Positions 44,395 to 52,990 of a stretch of DNA of 64,000 nucleotides are shown piece after piece (position 1 is the first letter of the stretch; every line of letters starts with the position of its first letter). Source of the stretch: Armigeres subalbatus. Taxonomy: Eukaryota; Arthropoda; Insecta; Diptera; Culicidae. Location: contig NC_085141.1 of NCBI RefSeq assembly GCF_024139115.2, positions 179,192,994 through 179,256,993 of the forward strand, read 5' to 3'. A program made the translations under genes and the position numbers. Under the pieces are notes generated by a model, which saw only the letters and a program-made list of their open reading frames with translations, was not told the origin of the DNA and ran no database searches.

Positions 44395-45879
44395 TTAGCC
44401 ATCGAAGGATACAAATGACTCGAGGAGGGGCATTTTCGAAGCCAGCTGCTTCAGGAGAGGAGTCAGAATAGGAAGAACAGTCTTGACCATGTTCTTCACC
44501 GGGTCGGAAGCATCAAAGAAGTTGAGGATGAGCTCCACGATGCCAGAAAGTGTAAACATTGGAGCGCTCGGAGGTTTTTCTGCTCGCTCTCTATGTTCTC
44601 TTTCTGGCTGAGAAATCGCAAAAATTGGGGCATCTGGGATTTTAGATGTTCCCGGAAGCGGTGGAAACTCTCGATCATCCTGATGTGAAATCACAAAAGT
44701 AGAACGTTTTTGAGTACTTCCACCCGCTTTGAATTTGTCCATGTTGGGTTGGGGCTCACTTTGCGGCTGTTTTCTTGGCTTTTTCGGGGGTCGCTGGCTC
44801 TGTTTTACTCTTTTCCTCGTTGAGCCATTGAAAACAAAGGGAGCCCCATTCCCAGCTTCGGAGTCAGAACTACCTTGATCGTCCAAAGGAAGAGACGAGT
44901 AGATGGTGTCAGAAACAACTGGAGAAGCGGCCTTCCTCAACATTTCGGCGTAGCTTCGCCGAGAACGCTGCTGAAGAGACCGTTTCTGGTGAATTCGCTG
45001 CTGTATGTACGTTGGACAAGCTTCAAGAGCATGGGGAGGGCTTTCATTACAATAGACACATTTCGGTGCCGTCTTGCACGCGCCATCCACATGCTTCTCT
45101 CCGCATGATGCACAGCGAGGTTTATTGCAGCAGTACTGAGCGGTGTGGCCCAGCTGCTTGCAATTAACACAATTCATCACCTTCGGTACATACAGCCGAA
45201 CAGGTAGCCGAAGTTTACCAATCACTACGTAGTCAGGCAGCGCGGACCCGGAGAAGGTGACGCAGAAAGAATCAGACGGGGAATAAATCCGCTTCTCTCC
45301 CTCCTGCGACACCGAATACATTTGTTTGCAATCCAGTATCGCAACAGGAGGCAAAGAAACGTTCTTGAAACGACCGAAACCTTGTTTCAAATCGTCGCAT
45401 GTCATACTTCCCTCCGTCACCACCCCCGCGATCTCACACACTGCTGACGGTAAATACACCTTATATTCGAGAGTGAAAAGCTCACAGGTGGCAATCTCGT
45501 TGGCCTGTTTGCGATCACTGACCGTGACACGGAGCTTACTGGTCCCAACCATGTCAATGGTCGTGACAGACGAAAATCGCTTTTCCAGATCTTTGCTGAT
45601 CTGACTGATATTTAATCGTTTGCCTTTGGGTCGGAAAAAAACAACGTATGGCCCACTAGAGTCGGGTGGGTAGGCCTTGTGGCGGGGGCTCGTAAGGGGA
45701 GAGGTATCATTATTCACGGGGGAGGTGGAGACGGTGTTGCTGGTTTCCATTTTACTCTGGGATGGATCACCAGAATGCAACAAAAGATTATGGGACAAGG
45801 GATACAATGAACCCCCGCCGCCTTCGCCTTCGTGCATTGCGGAGACCAAACGTCCCGCTGCAGCGAGCCACAAACACAA
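44395..45879 (-). CDS. I-clade ORF1 (gag-like), intact, three CCHC knuckles
   Basis: An uninterrupted 494-residue frame from the ATG at 45879; a second good start is residue 44 (METSNTVSTSP, 45750). After a Ser/Pro-rich N-terminus comes an RNA-binding-like region (GPYVVFFRPKGKRLNISQ, about residues 75-95). Three zinc knuckles follow at about 250-300: CVNCKQLGHTAQYC, CASCGEKHVDGAC and CVYCNESPPHALEAC. A basic stretch (RKRVKQSQRPPKKPRKQ) could be a nuclear signal. The C-terminal helix-rich tail is LSGIVELILNFFDASDPV. It would package element RNA. It is intact although ORF2 of the same copy is broken. Confidence 0.88.
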   Translation of the reverse strand: MCLWLAAAGRLVSAMHEGEGGGGSLYPLSHNLLLHSGDPSQSKMETSNTVSTSPVNNDTSPLTSPRHKAYPPDSSGPYVVFFRPKGKRLNISQISKDLEKRFSSVTTIDMVGTSKLRVTVSDRKQANEIATCELFTLEYKVYLPSAVCEIAGVVTEGSMTCDDLKQGFGRFKNVSLPPVAILDCKQMYSVSQEGEKRIYSPSDSFCVTFSGSALPDYVVIGKLRLPVRLYVPKVMNCVNCKQLGHTAQYCCNKPRCASCGEKHVDGACKTAPKCVYCNESPPHALEACPTYIQQRIHQKRSLQQRSRRSYAEMLRKAASPVVSDTIYSSLPLDDQGSSDSEAGNGAPFVFNGSTRKRVKQSQRPPKKPRKQPQSEPQPNMDKFKAGGSTQKRSTFVISHQDDREFPPLPGTSKIPDAPIFAISQPEREHRERAEKPPSAPMFTLSGIVELILNFFDASDPVKNMVKTVLPILTPLLKQLASKMPLLESFVSFDG

Positions 45880-46529
45880 TTATTTAATTAACACAGGGAG
45901 AAAAAACGAACGAAAAAAAAAAACGAACAGTTAGGGGAAATGAGAGAAATTAAAACTTACTAGAGACAAATTAGAGTATCTTATCAACTAAAGGTGGTGA
46001 AAAGGGGAATAAAGAGGGGAAATTACAACTACTTAACTTTTTGCTGCGTCGAGAGCTGCCAACGGTTGCTGTGGTACGCACCGGACGATAGCACGTGGCA
46101 CGAACGAGACCAACCTGGCGTATGTGTTGGTCTTCTCTCTACCCGCACACAGCGAACAGATGGCTTGGGCTGCGTTGGTGGAGATGATCGACTGCTGCTG
46201 GCTCTGGATAACCCAAGCGCACCACGGAGACAGGCGGTGCGGGGGGCACCGATGATGTTCAGCTCGATGGATGCGCAAGACTGACTCTGCGCAAGCGTGA
46301 TTTTTTGAAAAGAAAACACGTGAAAACTTTTTCCACGGATACTCAATTGCGTCGCAAATGAGCTCCGCTTCCTAGTCTATAAGCTAAGGATCCTTCAACG
46401 ACACTTTCACACGGTAAAAAAAACTCAGCACGAGAAAAAAATCCGAACACGGACCCGGAGGTACAAGACCACGACTGTCTCGCACGGTAGCTCGACACGG
46501 AATGACGCTTCTCCATAGCCGTCTTCAGA

Positions 46530-47222
46530 GCAGCACGAATACTTCCTTTCAAGATGCTCAGAAGCCTTCTTTCGAATGGTTTGAAAGCATTCTTTCAAAA
46601 GGCCTGTGTCACCTTGCAAGAGGACCGGATGCCTCGTTTTAAGAGAGACGGAAGCCTTCTTTCAAAATGCTCGGAAACCTCCTTTCAAGAGTCTTAGAAG
46701 ATTCTTTTCAAAAGGCTCCTTCCAAGAGCCTCGGAAGCCTCCTTTCAAGAGGTTCGAAAGCCTTCTTTCAAGAGGCTCGGAAGCCTCCTATCAAGACGCT
46801 CGGAAGCCTCCTTTCCATAAGCTCGGAAGCCTCCTTTCCATAGGCTCAGGAGCCTCCTTTCCATAGGCTCAGGAGCCTCCTTTCCATAGGCTCGGGAGCC
46901 TCCTTTCAAGAGGCTCGGATGCCTCCTTTCAAGAGGCTCGGATGCCTCCTTTCAAGAGGCTCGGATGCCTCCTTTCAAGAGGCTCGGATGCCTCCTTTCA
47001 AGAGGCTCGGACGCCTTCTTTCAAGAGGCTCGGACGCCTTCTTTCAAGAGGCTCGGACGCCTTCTTTCAAGAGGCTCGGACGCCTTCTTTCAAGAGGCTC
47101 GGACGCCTTCTTTCAAGAGGCTCGGACGCCTTCTTTCAAGAGGCTCGGACGCCTCCTCGAAAGCCTCCTTTCGTGAGGCTCGGAAGTCTCCTTTCAAGAG
47201 GCTCGGAAGCCACCTTTCAAGA
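46530..47222. repeat. 23-bp tandem array, block A
   Basis: Repeats of a 23-bp unit, typically CCTCCTTTCAAGAGGCTCGG plus 3 bases, with runs of identical variants: CCATAGGCTCAGGAG-type, then five ...CGGATG units, then about seven ...CGGACG units with CTTC in place of CCTC. It is part of the interior of the hAT-like element. Because 23 is not a multiple of 3, all three frames stay open and give the same 23-residue periodic peptide; I do not regard it as coding. Confidence 0.9.
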
Positions 47223-47810
47223 GACAGGAGGCAGGAGATGATGTTCCAGGGTGGTGTGCATCCCTTGACCATCCGCAATAGCGTGGTTCTGGAAGCAGTT
47301 CTTTGGTTTTCCCAATCCTAGCTGACGATCTTTTAGATCCAGGCTTTAACGTCATCCGGGGGAACCGATGTCATAAAACCGGCCTTGGTGACCGACTCCA
47401 GCCAGAATGTCCGTAGTGACGTTGCCTGGCCCTCCACAGTGCCCGGGAATCCATGCGAGGTTGTCGACTGTTGTTCACTAGCGAGGATGGCCTGGATCCA
47501 TGGGTGTTTCGGATGGTCATTTTGTATCGCAGCGATTTGTAGGAGGGGGTAGTAGCGACAATCAACAGAGCTGCGGTTTCCGCCGAGAAGACGCTGCATT
47601 GTGCAGGGAGGCTGTCTGAGACCGTTAGATTGCTCCCAATAACGTCTAAGCCGACTCCTTCTCTCGAAAGGGAACCATCAGTGTATCGATGCTCATTGTC
47701 CCTAAACTCGGTGTTTAGCAAACAATCTTCGAAGAGCTTCCGTTTTGTCCCCTCTTTTAAAGCGCCTCACAATGGAGCTGTTTATGTTGGCTGAAGAGGA
47801 GTCCCAGCTC

Positions 47811-48902
47811 GGGGGGAAATGCTTATCTAATCTTCCGGTCAATGTCATCATATAGTGCATATACTCCTGTATATATACGATTGTGATGCATCACCAGTGC
47901 TACGATGTGCACGTATTACCTGGCAATCTAACTGCATTGATTGTCTGCCTTTTCAGAATTCCCAATAAAATTCCGTTGAAATATCACAAATGATGGTAAT
48001 TGTTTGTGGAAAGGGAAAGAAAAGTGCAGTGGGTACTGGCCAAGTTCCCCCTGGCGGTGCTAAAATGATAAGCGGGAACAATGCCTAATTTCATTTAAAT
48101 CTTTTAGTATCATTAGTGATTAGCACACGTTATTATTTTATGGTGGGGGCAAGCATGGAACATATTTTTCAACGCGGGTGTCAGGCGGCTGACCCATGCT
48201 CGACCAAAATAGTAAAATTTAGCTAGAATATTTTAATTTTGTTTGATTGTTTGCTATTGAATTTTATATCAGAAATCGCGAAAATACTTGAAATAAAACT
48301 TTGTAAAAAGTTTAGTATAATTATCTTTAAAAGGCATGGTTTGATTTTTGTATTCGATGAACCTAGAAGAATCGTTTTGCTCACTGAGCAGAAAGTACAA
48401 ATTTGGTAAATTTAGATTTGTTCAACGGATATTTGTTGATAGATTGAGGTTAAGAAATCGTCTGTAAATTATTTAAAGAATAAACTGTAAATAAAATTGA
48501 TATTAGCATACTCTTTCGACAGCCGGCTGGCAAGAGTTTAAATAAAAACAGGTAAACAACATAGTCTGTGGGTCGAATTGCCAGCTTGAGGCAAACCTCC
48601 ATGACCTACCTTACCCTACCAAACCACCAACTCCGTAGAACTTATGAGGGCGTCGCCAAGTCTGGGGCCTCTCGTTAAGTAAGTTCTACATCAACATTTC
48701 CTTTCCTATCCCTAGTTACGGTAAAGATGGGCGTGGCCGGGAGTAGTAATCCTCATGCTTATGCCATTGTTATCTTAGATTGGAATCAAGGGTAACTCCC
48801 CACCTTGATTTCCGATAGCAATCTGGATAAGGATTCCATAAGAAACATGAGTATCACTAGTGTCCAATCTACGAAGTATACCGTAACAACGCTAACGCTA
48901 AC
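47811..48902 (+). mobile_element. 5'-truncated non-LTR insertion with GCTAAC-repeat tail
   Basis: A 21-bp direct repeat with one mismatch (47790-47810 and 48903-48923) brackets 1092 bp. The 3' end is on the right, a short CGCTAACGCTAACGCT repeat. The last ~290 bp match the minus-strand insertion at 6880-7165. Fragment B (around 52070-52090) lacks this insertion and shows the empty site. No coding sequence remains. Confidence 0.8.
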
Positions 48903-49039
48903 GCTGAAGAGGAGTCCTAGCTCCTCGCTCCATGCCAGTGGACCCTAGCCACCGGGGGGAGGCTAACGCCGGCCATCGTGTGCATGATCCGATCCCCTTG
49001 AACAAGAAGAGGGTGCTATGGTTTCCGGATGTGGTGGAA

Positions 49040-49146
49040 CCCAAGCAGCACACACGTTGCACAAAAGTGTCTGTGACCCATATGCAACCGAATTTAGTCA
49101 CATTTGAGTTGCTGCAACAAAATCGGACTGGAATGTGCTGCTAGGG
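49040..49146. mobile_element. 107-bp MITE, copy 2
   Basis: Termini CCCAAGCAGCACA and TGTGCTGCTAGGG; flanking AA duplicated (49038-49039 and 49147-49148). The paralogous fragment B at about 52203-52210 has the uninterrupted site. Confidence 0.85.
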
Positions 49147-49297
49147 AAGCGTATGTGGCGGCTTTTAGGCAAAAAGTCGCTTGCACACAATGGCGAAATG
49201 GGAGGACACCTGCTTCGGCGCAGGCAGCCTCAGCGGGTGTGGAAGGAAGAAGACGGGAAACCATGCGGAGGTGTTGGTTGAAGATTGGGGAGAGTAT

Positions 49298-49404
49298 CCC
49301 GAGTAGCACACTTATTGCATATCAGTCACTGTGACTCATATGCGACCAAATCTAGTCACATTGGAGTTCCTGCAACCAAATCGATGTGAACTGTGCTACT
49401 AGGG
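49298..49404. mobile_element. 107-bp MITE, copy 3
   Basis: Termini CCCGAGTAGCACA and TGTGCTACTAGGG; flanking AT duplicated (49296-49297 and 49405-49406). Fragment B reads straight through the site at about 52353-52362 (GAGAGTATGTTGACAAG). Confidence 0.85.
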
Positions 49405-49427
49405 ATGTTGACAAGTATGTCGTTTTA

Positions 49428-50540
49428 AGAGAGACGTAAGCCTTCTTTCAAAAAGCTCGGAAACTCAAGAGTGTTAGAAGATTCTTTTCAAAAGGCTCCT
49501 TCCAAGAGGCTCAAAAGCCTCCTTTCAAGAGGTTCGGAAGCCTTCTTTCAAGAGGCTCGGAAGCCTCCTATCAAGACGCTCGGAAGCCTCCTTTCAAAAG
49601 GCTCGTAAGCCTCCTTTCCATAAGCTCGGAAGCCTCCTTTCCATAGGCTCAGGAGCCTCCTTTCCATAGGCTCAGGAGCCTCCTTTCCATAGGCTCGGGA
49701 GCCTCCTTTCAAGAGGCTCGGATGCCTCCTTTCAAGAGGCTCGGATGCCTCCTTTCAAGAGGCTCGGATGCCTCCTTTCAAGAGGCTCGGATGCCTCCTT
49801 TCAAGAGGCTCGGACGCCTCCTTTCAAGAGCCTCGGACGCCTTCTTTCAAGAGGCTCGGACGCCTTCTTTCAAGAGGCTCGGACGCCTTCTTTCAAGAGG
49901 CTCGGACGCCTTCTTTCAAGAGGCTCGGACGCCTTCTTTCAAGAGGCTCGGACGCCTTCTTTCAAGAGGCTCGGACGCCTCCTCGAAAGCCTCCTTTCGT
50001 GAGGCTTGGAAGTCTCCTTTCAAGAGGCTCGGAAGCCTCCTTTCAAGAGGCTCGGAAGCCTCCTATCAAGAGGCTCGGAAGCATCCTTTCAAGATACTCA
50101 GAAGCCTCCTTTAAAAGGCCCGGAAACCTCCTCTCAAGAGGCTCAAAAGCTTCTTTTCAAAAGGCCCTTTTCAATAGGACGTCTGCTTTCAAGAGGCTCG
50201 GAAGCCTACTTTCAAGGAGTAGAAAGTCTTTTTTGAAAAAGCTAGGAAGGCTCCTTTTGAGAGGCTCGAAAGCCTACTTTCAAGTGAATCGAAAGCTTCC
50301 TTTCAAGAGCCTCGGATGCCTCCCTTCAAGAAGCTCGGCTTCTTCCAAGAGGGTTGAAAGCATACTTTCAAGAGGTTCAGAAGCACCCTTTAAAGGCTTC
50401 CTTTTAAGTATCTCAAAAGCCACCATTCGAAATGCTCGAAAGCCTCTTATCAAGAGAGAAGCTAAGAAGCCTCAAAGGGCTCGAAATTATTCTTGCAACA
50501 GATTTGGAAGCCTACTTTCAAGAGGGGGTATCTCAATTAA
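49428..50540. repeat. 23-bp tandem array, block B
   Basis: Same 23-bp unit as block A. Its first ~590 bp (49428-50020) repeat the variant order of 46632-47222 almost unit by unit, including a shared irregular junction CGCCTCCTCGAAAGCCTCC. It then continues into more diverged units to about 50540 and the hAT-like right end. Periodic frames across it are not considered coding. Confidence 0.9.
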
Positions 50541-50589
50541 TGCAAAAGTTTGTAGGGGTACTTCTTGAGAAAAAGGTTGAGAACCGCTG

Positions 50590-50720
50590 AATGAAAGGCA
50601 ACCACTAGCAGGTGCAAAGTGCTCCGAGACCTGAAAGCCCCGATCTGTCGAATCTACTTTTCGCATACTATGTTGCTCGGAATGAGTGCCGCCAGATCAT
50701 ACGCGAACCTAACGCAAGCA
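50590..50720 (+). pseudogene. I-clade endonuclease/linker relic, right half
   Basis: Continues the frame of the relic that stops at 39324: KGNH, a stop, QVQSAPRPESPDLSNLLFAY, then VARNECRQIIREPNASREY. It is target DNA of the hAT-like element. The frame is kept across the join if AATG alone was duplicated. Confidence 0.6.
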
Positions 50721-51289
50721 GAGAGTACAATACATTATATTGACAAAGAAAATTTTAACTCCACAATTTAAAAACGTAAACAAAATTGGCTGGTTTGTAA
50801 AATAAGCTAGTCGACAAAACAGGACATCATCCACGGTCTTCCACGGTGGCAGTCTCCATCGATAAACTTTGGCCGGGTGGTCAACTGTGGCTGTGTCCAA
50901 GAATCCAATTGTCGAGTCGCGTTGTTCTTCGGAGTTCAATCGCTGCAGCCAGATAGGAAACCCAACCTTGGCGCATAACATCGATCCATAAAAGCGACCG
51001 AAAAGGGGAAGCTTTTCAGAGCGAAGGACTTCCGCAAAAAACTATTCGGAGTGGAGTATTTGCGCAACAAACTGATCAGAGCGTCAGTCGCATTCAAAAA
51101 CAAAATAGAAAAAAACGCAGAAAGCGTGGCTCACTCCGAGAGCAACAGCTTCCGTTTTCCTGCTAAACAGGCCTTGGTCAGTTTGTATCAAGATTGAGAG
51201 ACAATGTTAGCGAAGTTGGAGGGGGGCTAGAGAGGCCCGCACACCTTCGTGGGTGGGACTTATACCCGAATTGGGGTGCCCGAAAAGTC
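50721..51289. other. Unassigned DNA between relics
   Basis: A minus-strand frame (50981-50709, about 90 residues, containing TVDHPAKVYRWRLPPWKTVD) has protein-like composition but matches no family I recognise. The rest is broken in all frames. Confidence 0.3.
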
Positions 51290-52990
51290 CAAGCTGGATC
51301 TAGATCTGGTGGTACAGTACTCCATCTTTGAGGAAGCAGATGAGGACAGATAGGCTAGCGGTATCGTCAGCTAAGGCATCTCGTACGTTTGTCGGAGCGA
51401 GGAATGTCAAACTTTGGACATCGGCAGATCAAATGTTTCACTGAGTTTTGTAATTCGCAGATGTCACAAACGGGACGACAAATTATGTGAGAATCGGGAG
51501 TGACCGGTGCGGAGGCAGGAGATGATGTTCCAGGGTGCCGTACATCCCTTGACCTTCCGCAATAGCGTGGTTCTGGAAGCAGTTCTTTGGTTTTCCCAAT
51601 CCTAGCTGACGATCTTTTTGATCCAGGCTTTACCGTCAGTCGAGGGAACCGATGTTGTGAAATGCCGGCCTTGGTGACCGACTCCAGCCAGAATGTCCGT
51701 AGTGACGTTGCCTGGCCCTCCACAGTGCCCGGGAATCCATGCGAGGTTGTCGACTGGATGGCATGGATCCATGGGTGTTTCGGATGGTCATTTTGTATCG
51801 CAGCGATTTGTAGGAGGGGGTAGTAGCGACAATCAACAGAGCTGCGGTTTCCGCCGAGAAAACGCTGCATTGTGCAGGGAGGCTGTCTGAGACTGTTAGG
51901 TTGTTCCCAGCAACGCCTAAGCCTACCCCTTCTCTCAAAAGGGCACCGTCAGTGTATCGATGCTTATGGTCCTTAAATTCGGTGTTTAGCAACTCGACGA
52001 CCGTTCTTCTAAGAGCTTCCGTGTTGTCCCCTCTTTTAAAGCGCCTCACAATGCAATGGAGTTGTTCATGTTGGCTGTAGAGGAGTCCCGGCTCCTCGCT
52101 CCATGATAGTGGACCCTAGCCACCGGGGGGAGGCTAACGCCGGCCATCGTGTGCATGATCCGATCCCCTTGAACAAGAAAAAGGTGCTATGGTTTCCGGA
52201 TGTGGTGGAGCGTATGTGGCGGCTTTTAGGCAAAAAGCCGCTTGCATACAATGGCTAAATGGGAGGACACCTGCTTCGGCGCAGGCAGCTTCAGCGGGTG
52301 TGGAAGGAAGAAGACGGGAAACCATGCGAAGGTATTGCTTGAAGATTGGGGAGAGTATGTTGACAAGCTCACAACGTGCTGCACAAGTCTGTTCCAGTCC
52401 GTATAGCAGTCTGCTGTCAATCAGCACTTGGCCGATACGATACCGAGTGGCCCTGTTGTTTGTCTTATGCGGACAAGGTTGATCCTTGATTTGCAGCCGA
52501 CTTTGACCACTTGGAAATGAGGGGCGAAGGTTAGTCCTCGGTCGATGGAGACTCTGAGGACCTTGACGAGTTTCCGGTTTGGGATCGGCTGCCCATTAAT
52601 CTTGATACTAGAGCCGGAGAGACGATGCCGTTCATTGCACACATGCCCGCGGACGCTTTTTCCGGCCGACATGGTGAAGCCAACCGAAGAGGCCCACCAA
52701 TGAGATGCATTAACCGCTGCATGGGTTTGGATACGCGTTCGCGCCGGAGTGTCTCCGACTATCACAAGCAGGATGTCGTCCGCGTAGACAAAGACGTAGA
52801 TGTTCTTGGGGAGGCCACGGAAGACCCCCTTGATGGCAACCAGAAACAGAGTTACTGTCAAAACAGACCCCTGCTGGACCCCATTCCCCTCTGGGAAGGT
52901 TCTGGAGACGGAATTGCCGAAAGACACTAAAGGACGGGCGGGTGAGTAGAGAACTCCCTTTGTCAACTGTTCCTGCTGTGACCGTAATAG
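51290..52990 (-). pseudogene. I-clade ORF2 fragment B (RT C-terminal half, thumb, RNase H)
   Basis: Read leftwards: RT block NGVQQGSVLTVTLFLVAIKG, the catalytic YADDILLVIVGDTP (about 52790-52750), CNERHRLSGSSIKINGQPI, a thumb with DSRLLYGLEQTCAARCELV, RNase H (HRYTDGALLREGVGLGV, CSVFSAETAALL, then AWIPGHCGGPGN in another frame), and a Cys/His C-terminus (CDICELQNSVKHLICRC, about 51470-51420). Frameshifts occur near 52430 and 51750. The endonuclease and RT N-terminus are missing. It is a near-copy of fragment A but lacks the three insertions found there. Confidence 0.85.

Larger units (their letters stand above)
39859..44414 (-). pseudogene. I-clade ORF2 (endonuclease, RT, RNase H), interrupted
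   Basis: Begins at 44414 (MYPSMANLVNKG), overlapping the ORF1 end by 20 bases. Endonuclease: ILQWNCRSILPK, LCETWL, WLLGDFNSHGTGW and GSDHLPIEV. RT: SAPGMDRIRF, YRPIAMLSCLRKLLEKM, TQFGFRRGKGTNDCL, GLPQGSCLSPLLYNFYVRD and the catalytic block QLADDCVVSV. RNase H (about 40730-40300): FFTDGSKMDDSTGFG, YTAELAAIHY, FIFTDSLSSLEAV and WVPSHCSIPGNEKADSLAK. A Cys/His C-terminus (CVCGEDYQDIDHVVWAC) ends it. Lesions: a stop near 44159, a 1-base shift near 44093, the insertion at 41323-42186, and a double TGA near 41226. Catalytic residues otherwise look intact. Confidence 0.9.
39464..46504 (-). mobile_element. Full-length I-clade retrotransposon (7.0 kb)
   Basis: An 11-bp TSD, ACGCTTCTCCA, lies at 39453-39463 and 46505-46515. 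The element reads leftwards: 5' leader 46504-45880, intact ORF1 (45879-44395), ORF2 (44414-39859) with endonuclease, RT and RNase H, a 3' UTR of about 390 bp, then poly-A (poly-T at 39464-39474). An 864-bp insertion sits in ORF2. RNase H after the RT and three CCHC knuckles in ORF1 place it in the I group. The 3' end resembles that of the ORF1-only element at 5191-6471. Confidence 0.9.
47223..49414 (-). pseudogene. I-clade ORF2 fragment A (thumb and RNase H)
   Basis: Read leftwards: ILSPIFNQHLRMVSRLLPST, PAEAACAEAGVLPFRH and CLKAATYAS (49290-49150), then RNase H (RYTDGSLSREGVGL and CSVFSAETAALLI, about 47690-47580), then the end of RNase H. It is nearly identical to fragment B at 51490-52380. 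Two MITEs (49040, 49298) and a 1.09-kb non-LTR insertion (47811-48902) interrupt it. It sits inside the 23-bp array, splitting it into blocks A and B. Confidence 0.8.
39325..50589. mobile_element. hAT-like element with internal satellite array, split by later insertions
   Basis: The left end CAGTGGTTCTCCACCTGGGG and the right end AGGTTGAGAACCGCTG are inverted copies; CAGTGGTTCTCAACC is a well-known hAT-type terminus. The pieces are 39325-39463, 46505-47222 and 49428-50589, about 2.0 kb in all, and most of the inside is a 23-bp tandem array. It has been split by the 7-kb I-clade element (TSD at 39453-39463/46505-46515) and by the I-clade fragment at 47223-49427. Only AATG is shared by the flanks (39321-39324 and 50590-50593) instead of 8 bp. 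No transposase was found. Confidence 0.65.

Noticed and set aside
46530..50540. CRISPR-like array
   Set aside because: Units are directly adjacent with no unique spacers, and the genome is eukaryotic.
46606..50568. Long periodic reading frames across the 23-bp arrays (repeating PPFKRLGCLLSRGSDASFQEA-like peptide)
   Set aside because: The unit length is not a multiple of 3, so all three frames are open and give the same peptide. This follows from the repeat and is not evidence of a gene.
50709..50981. Minus-strand 90-codon frame with protein-like composition
   Set aside because: No domain recognised, no start context, and surrounded by decayed element DNA.
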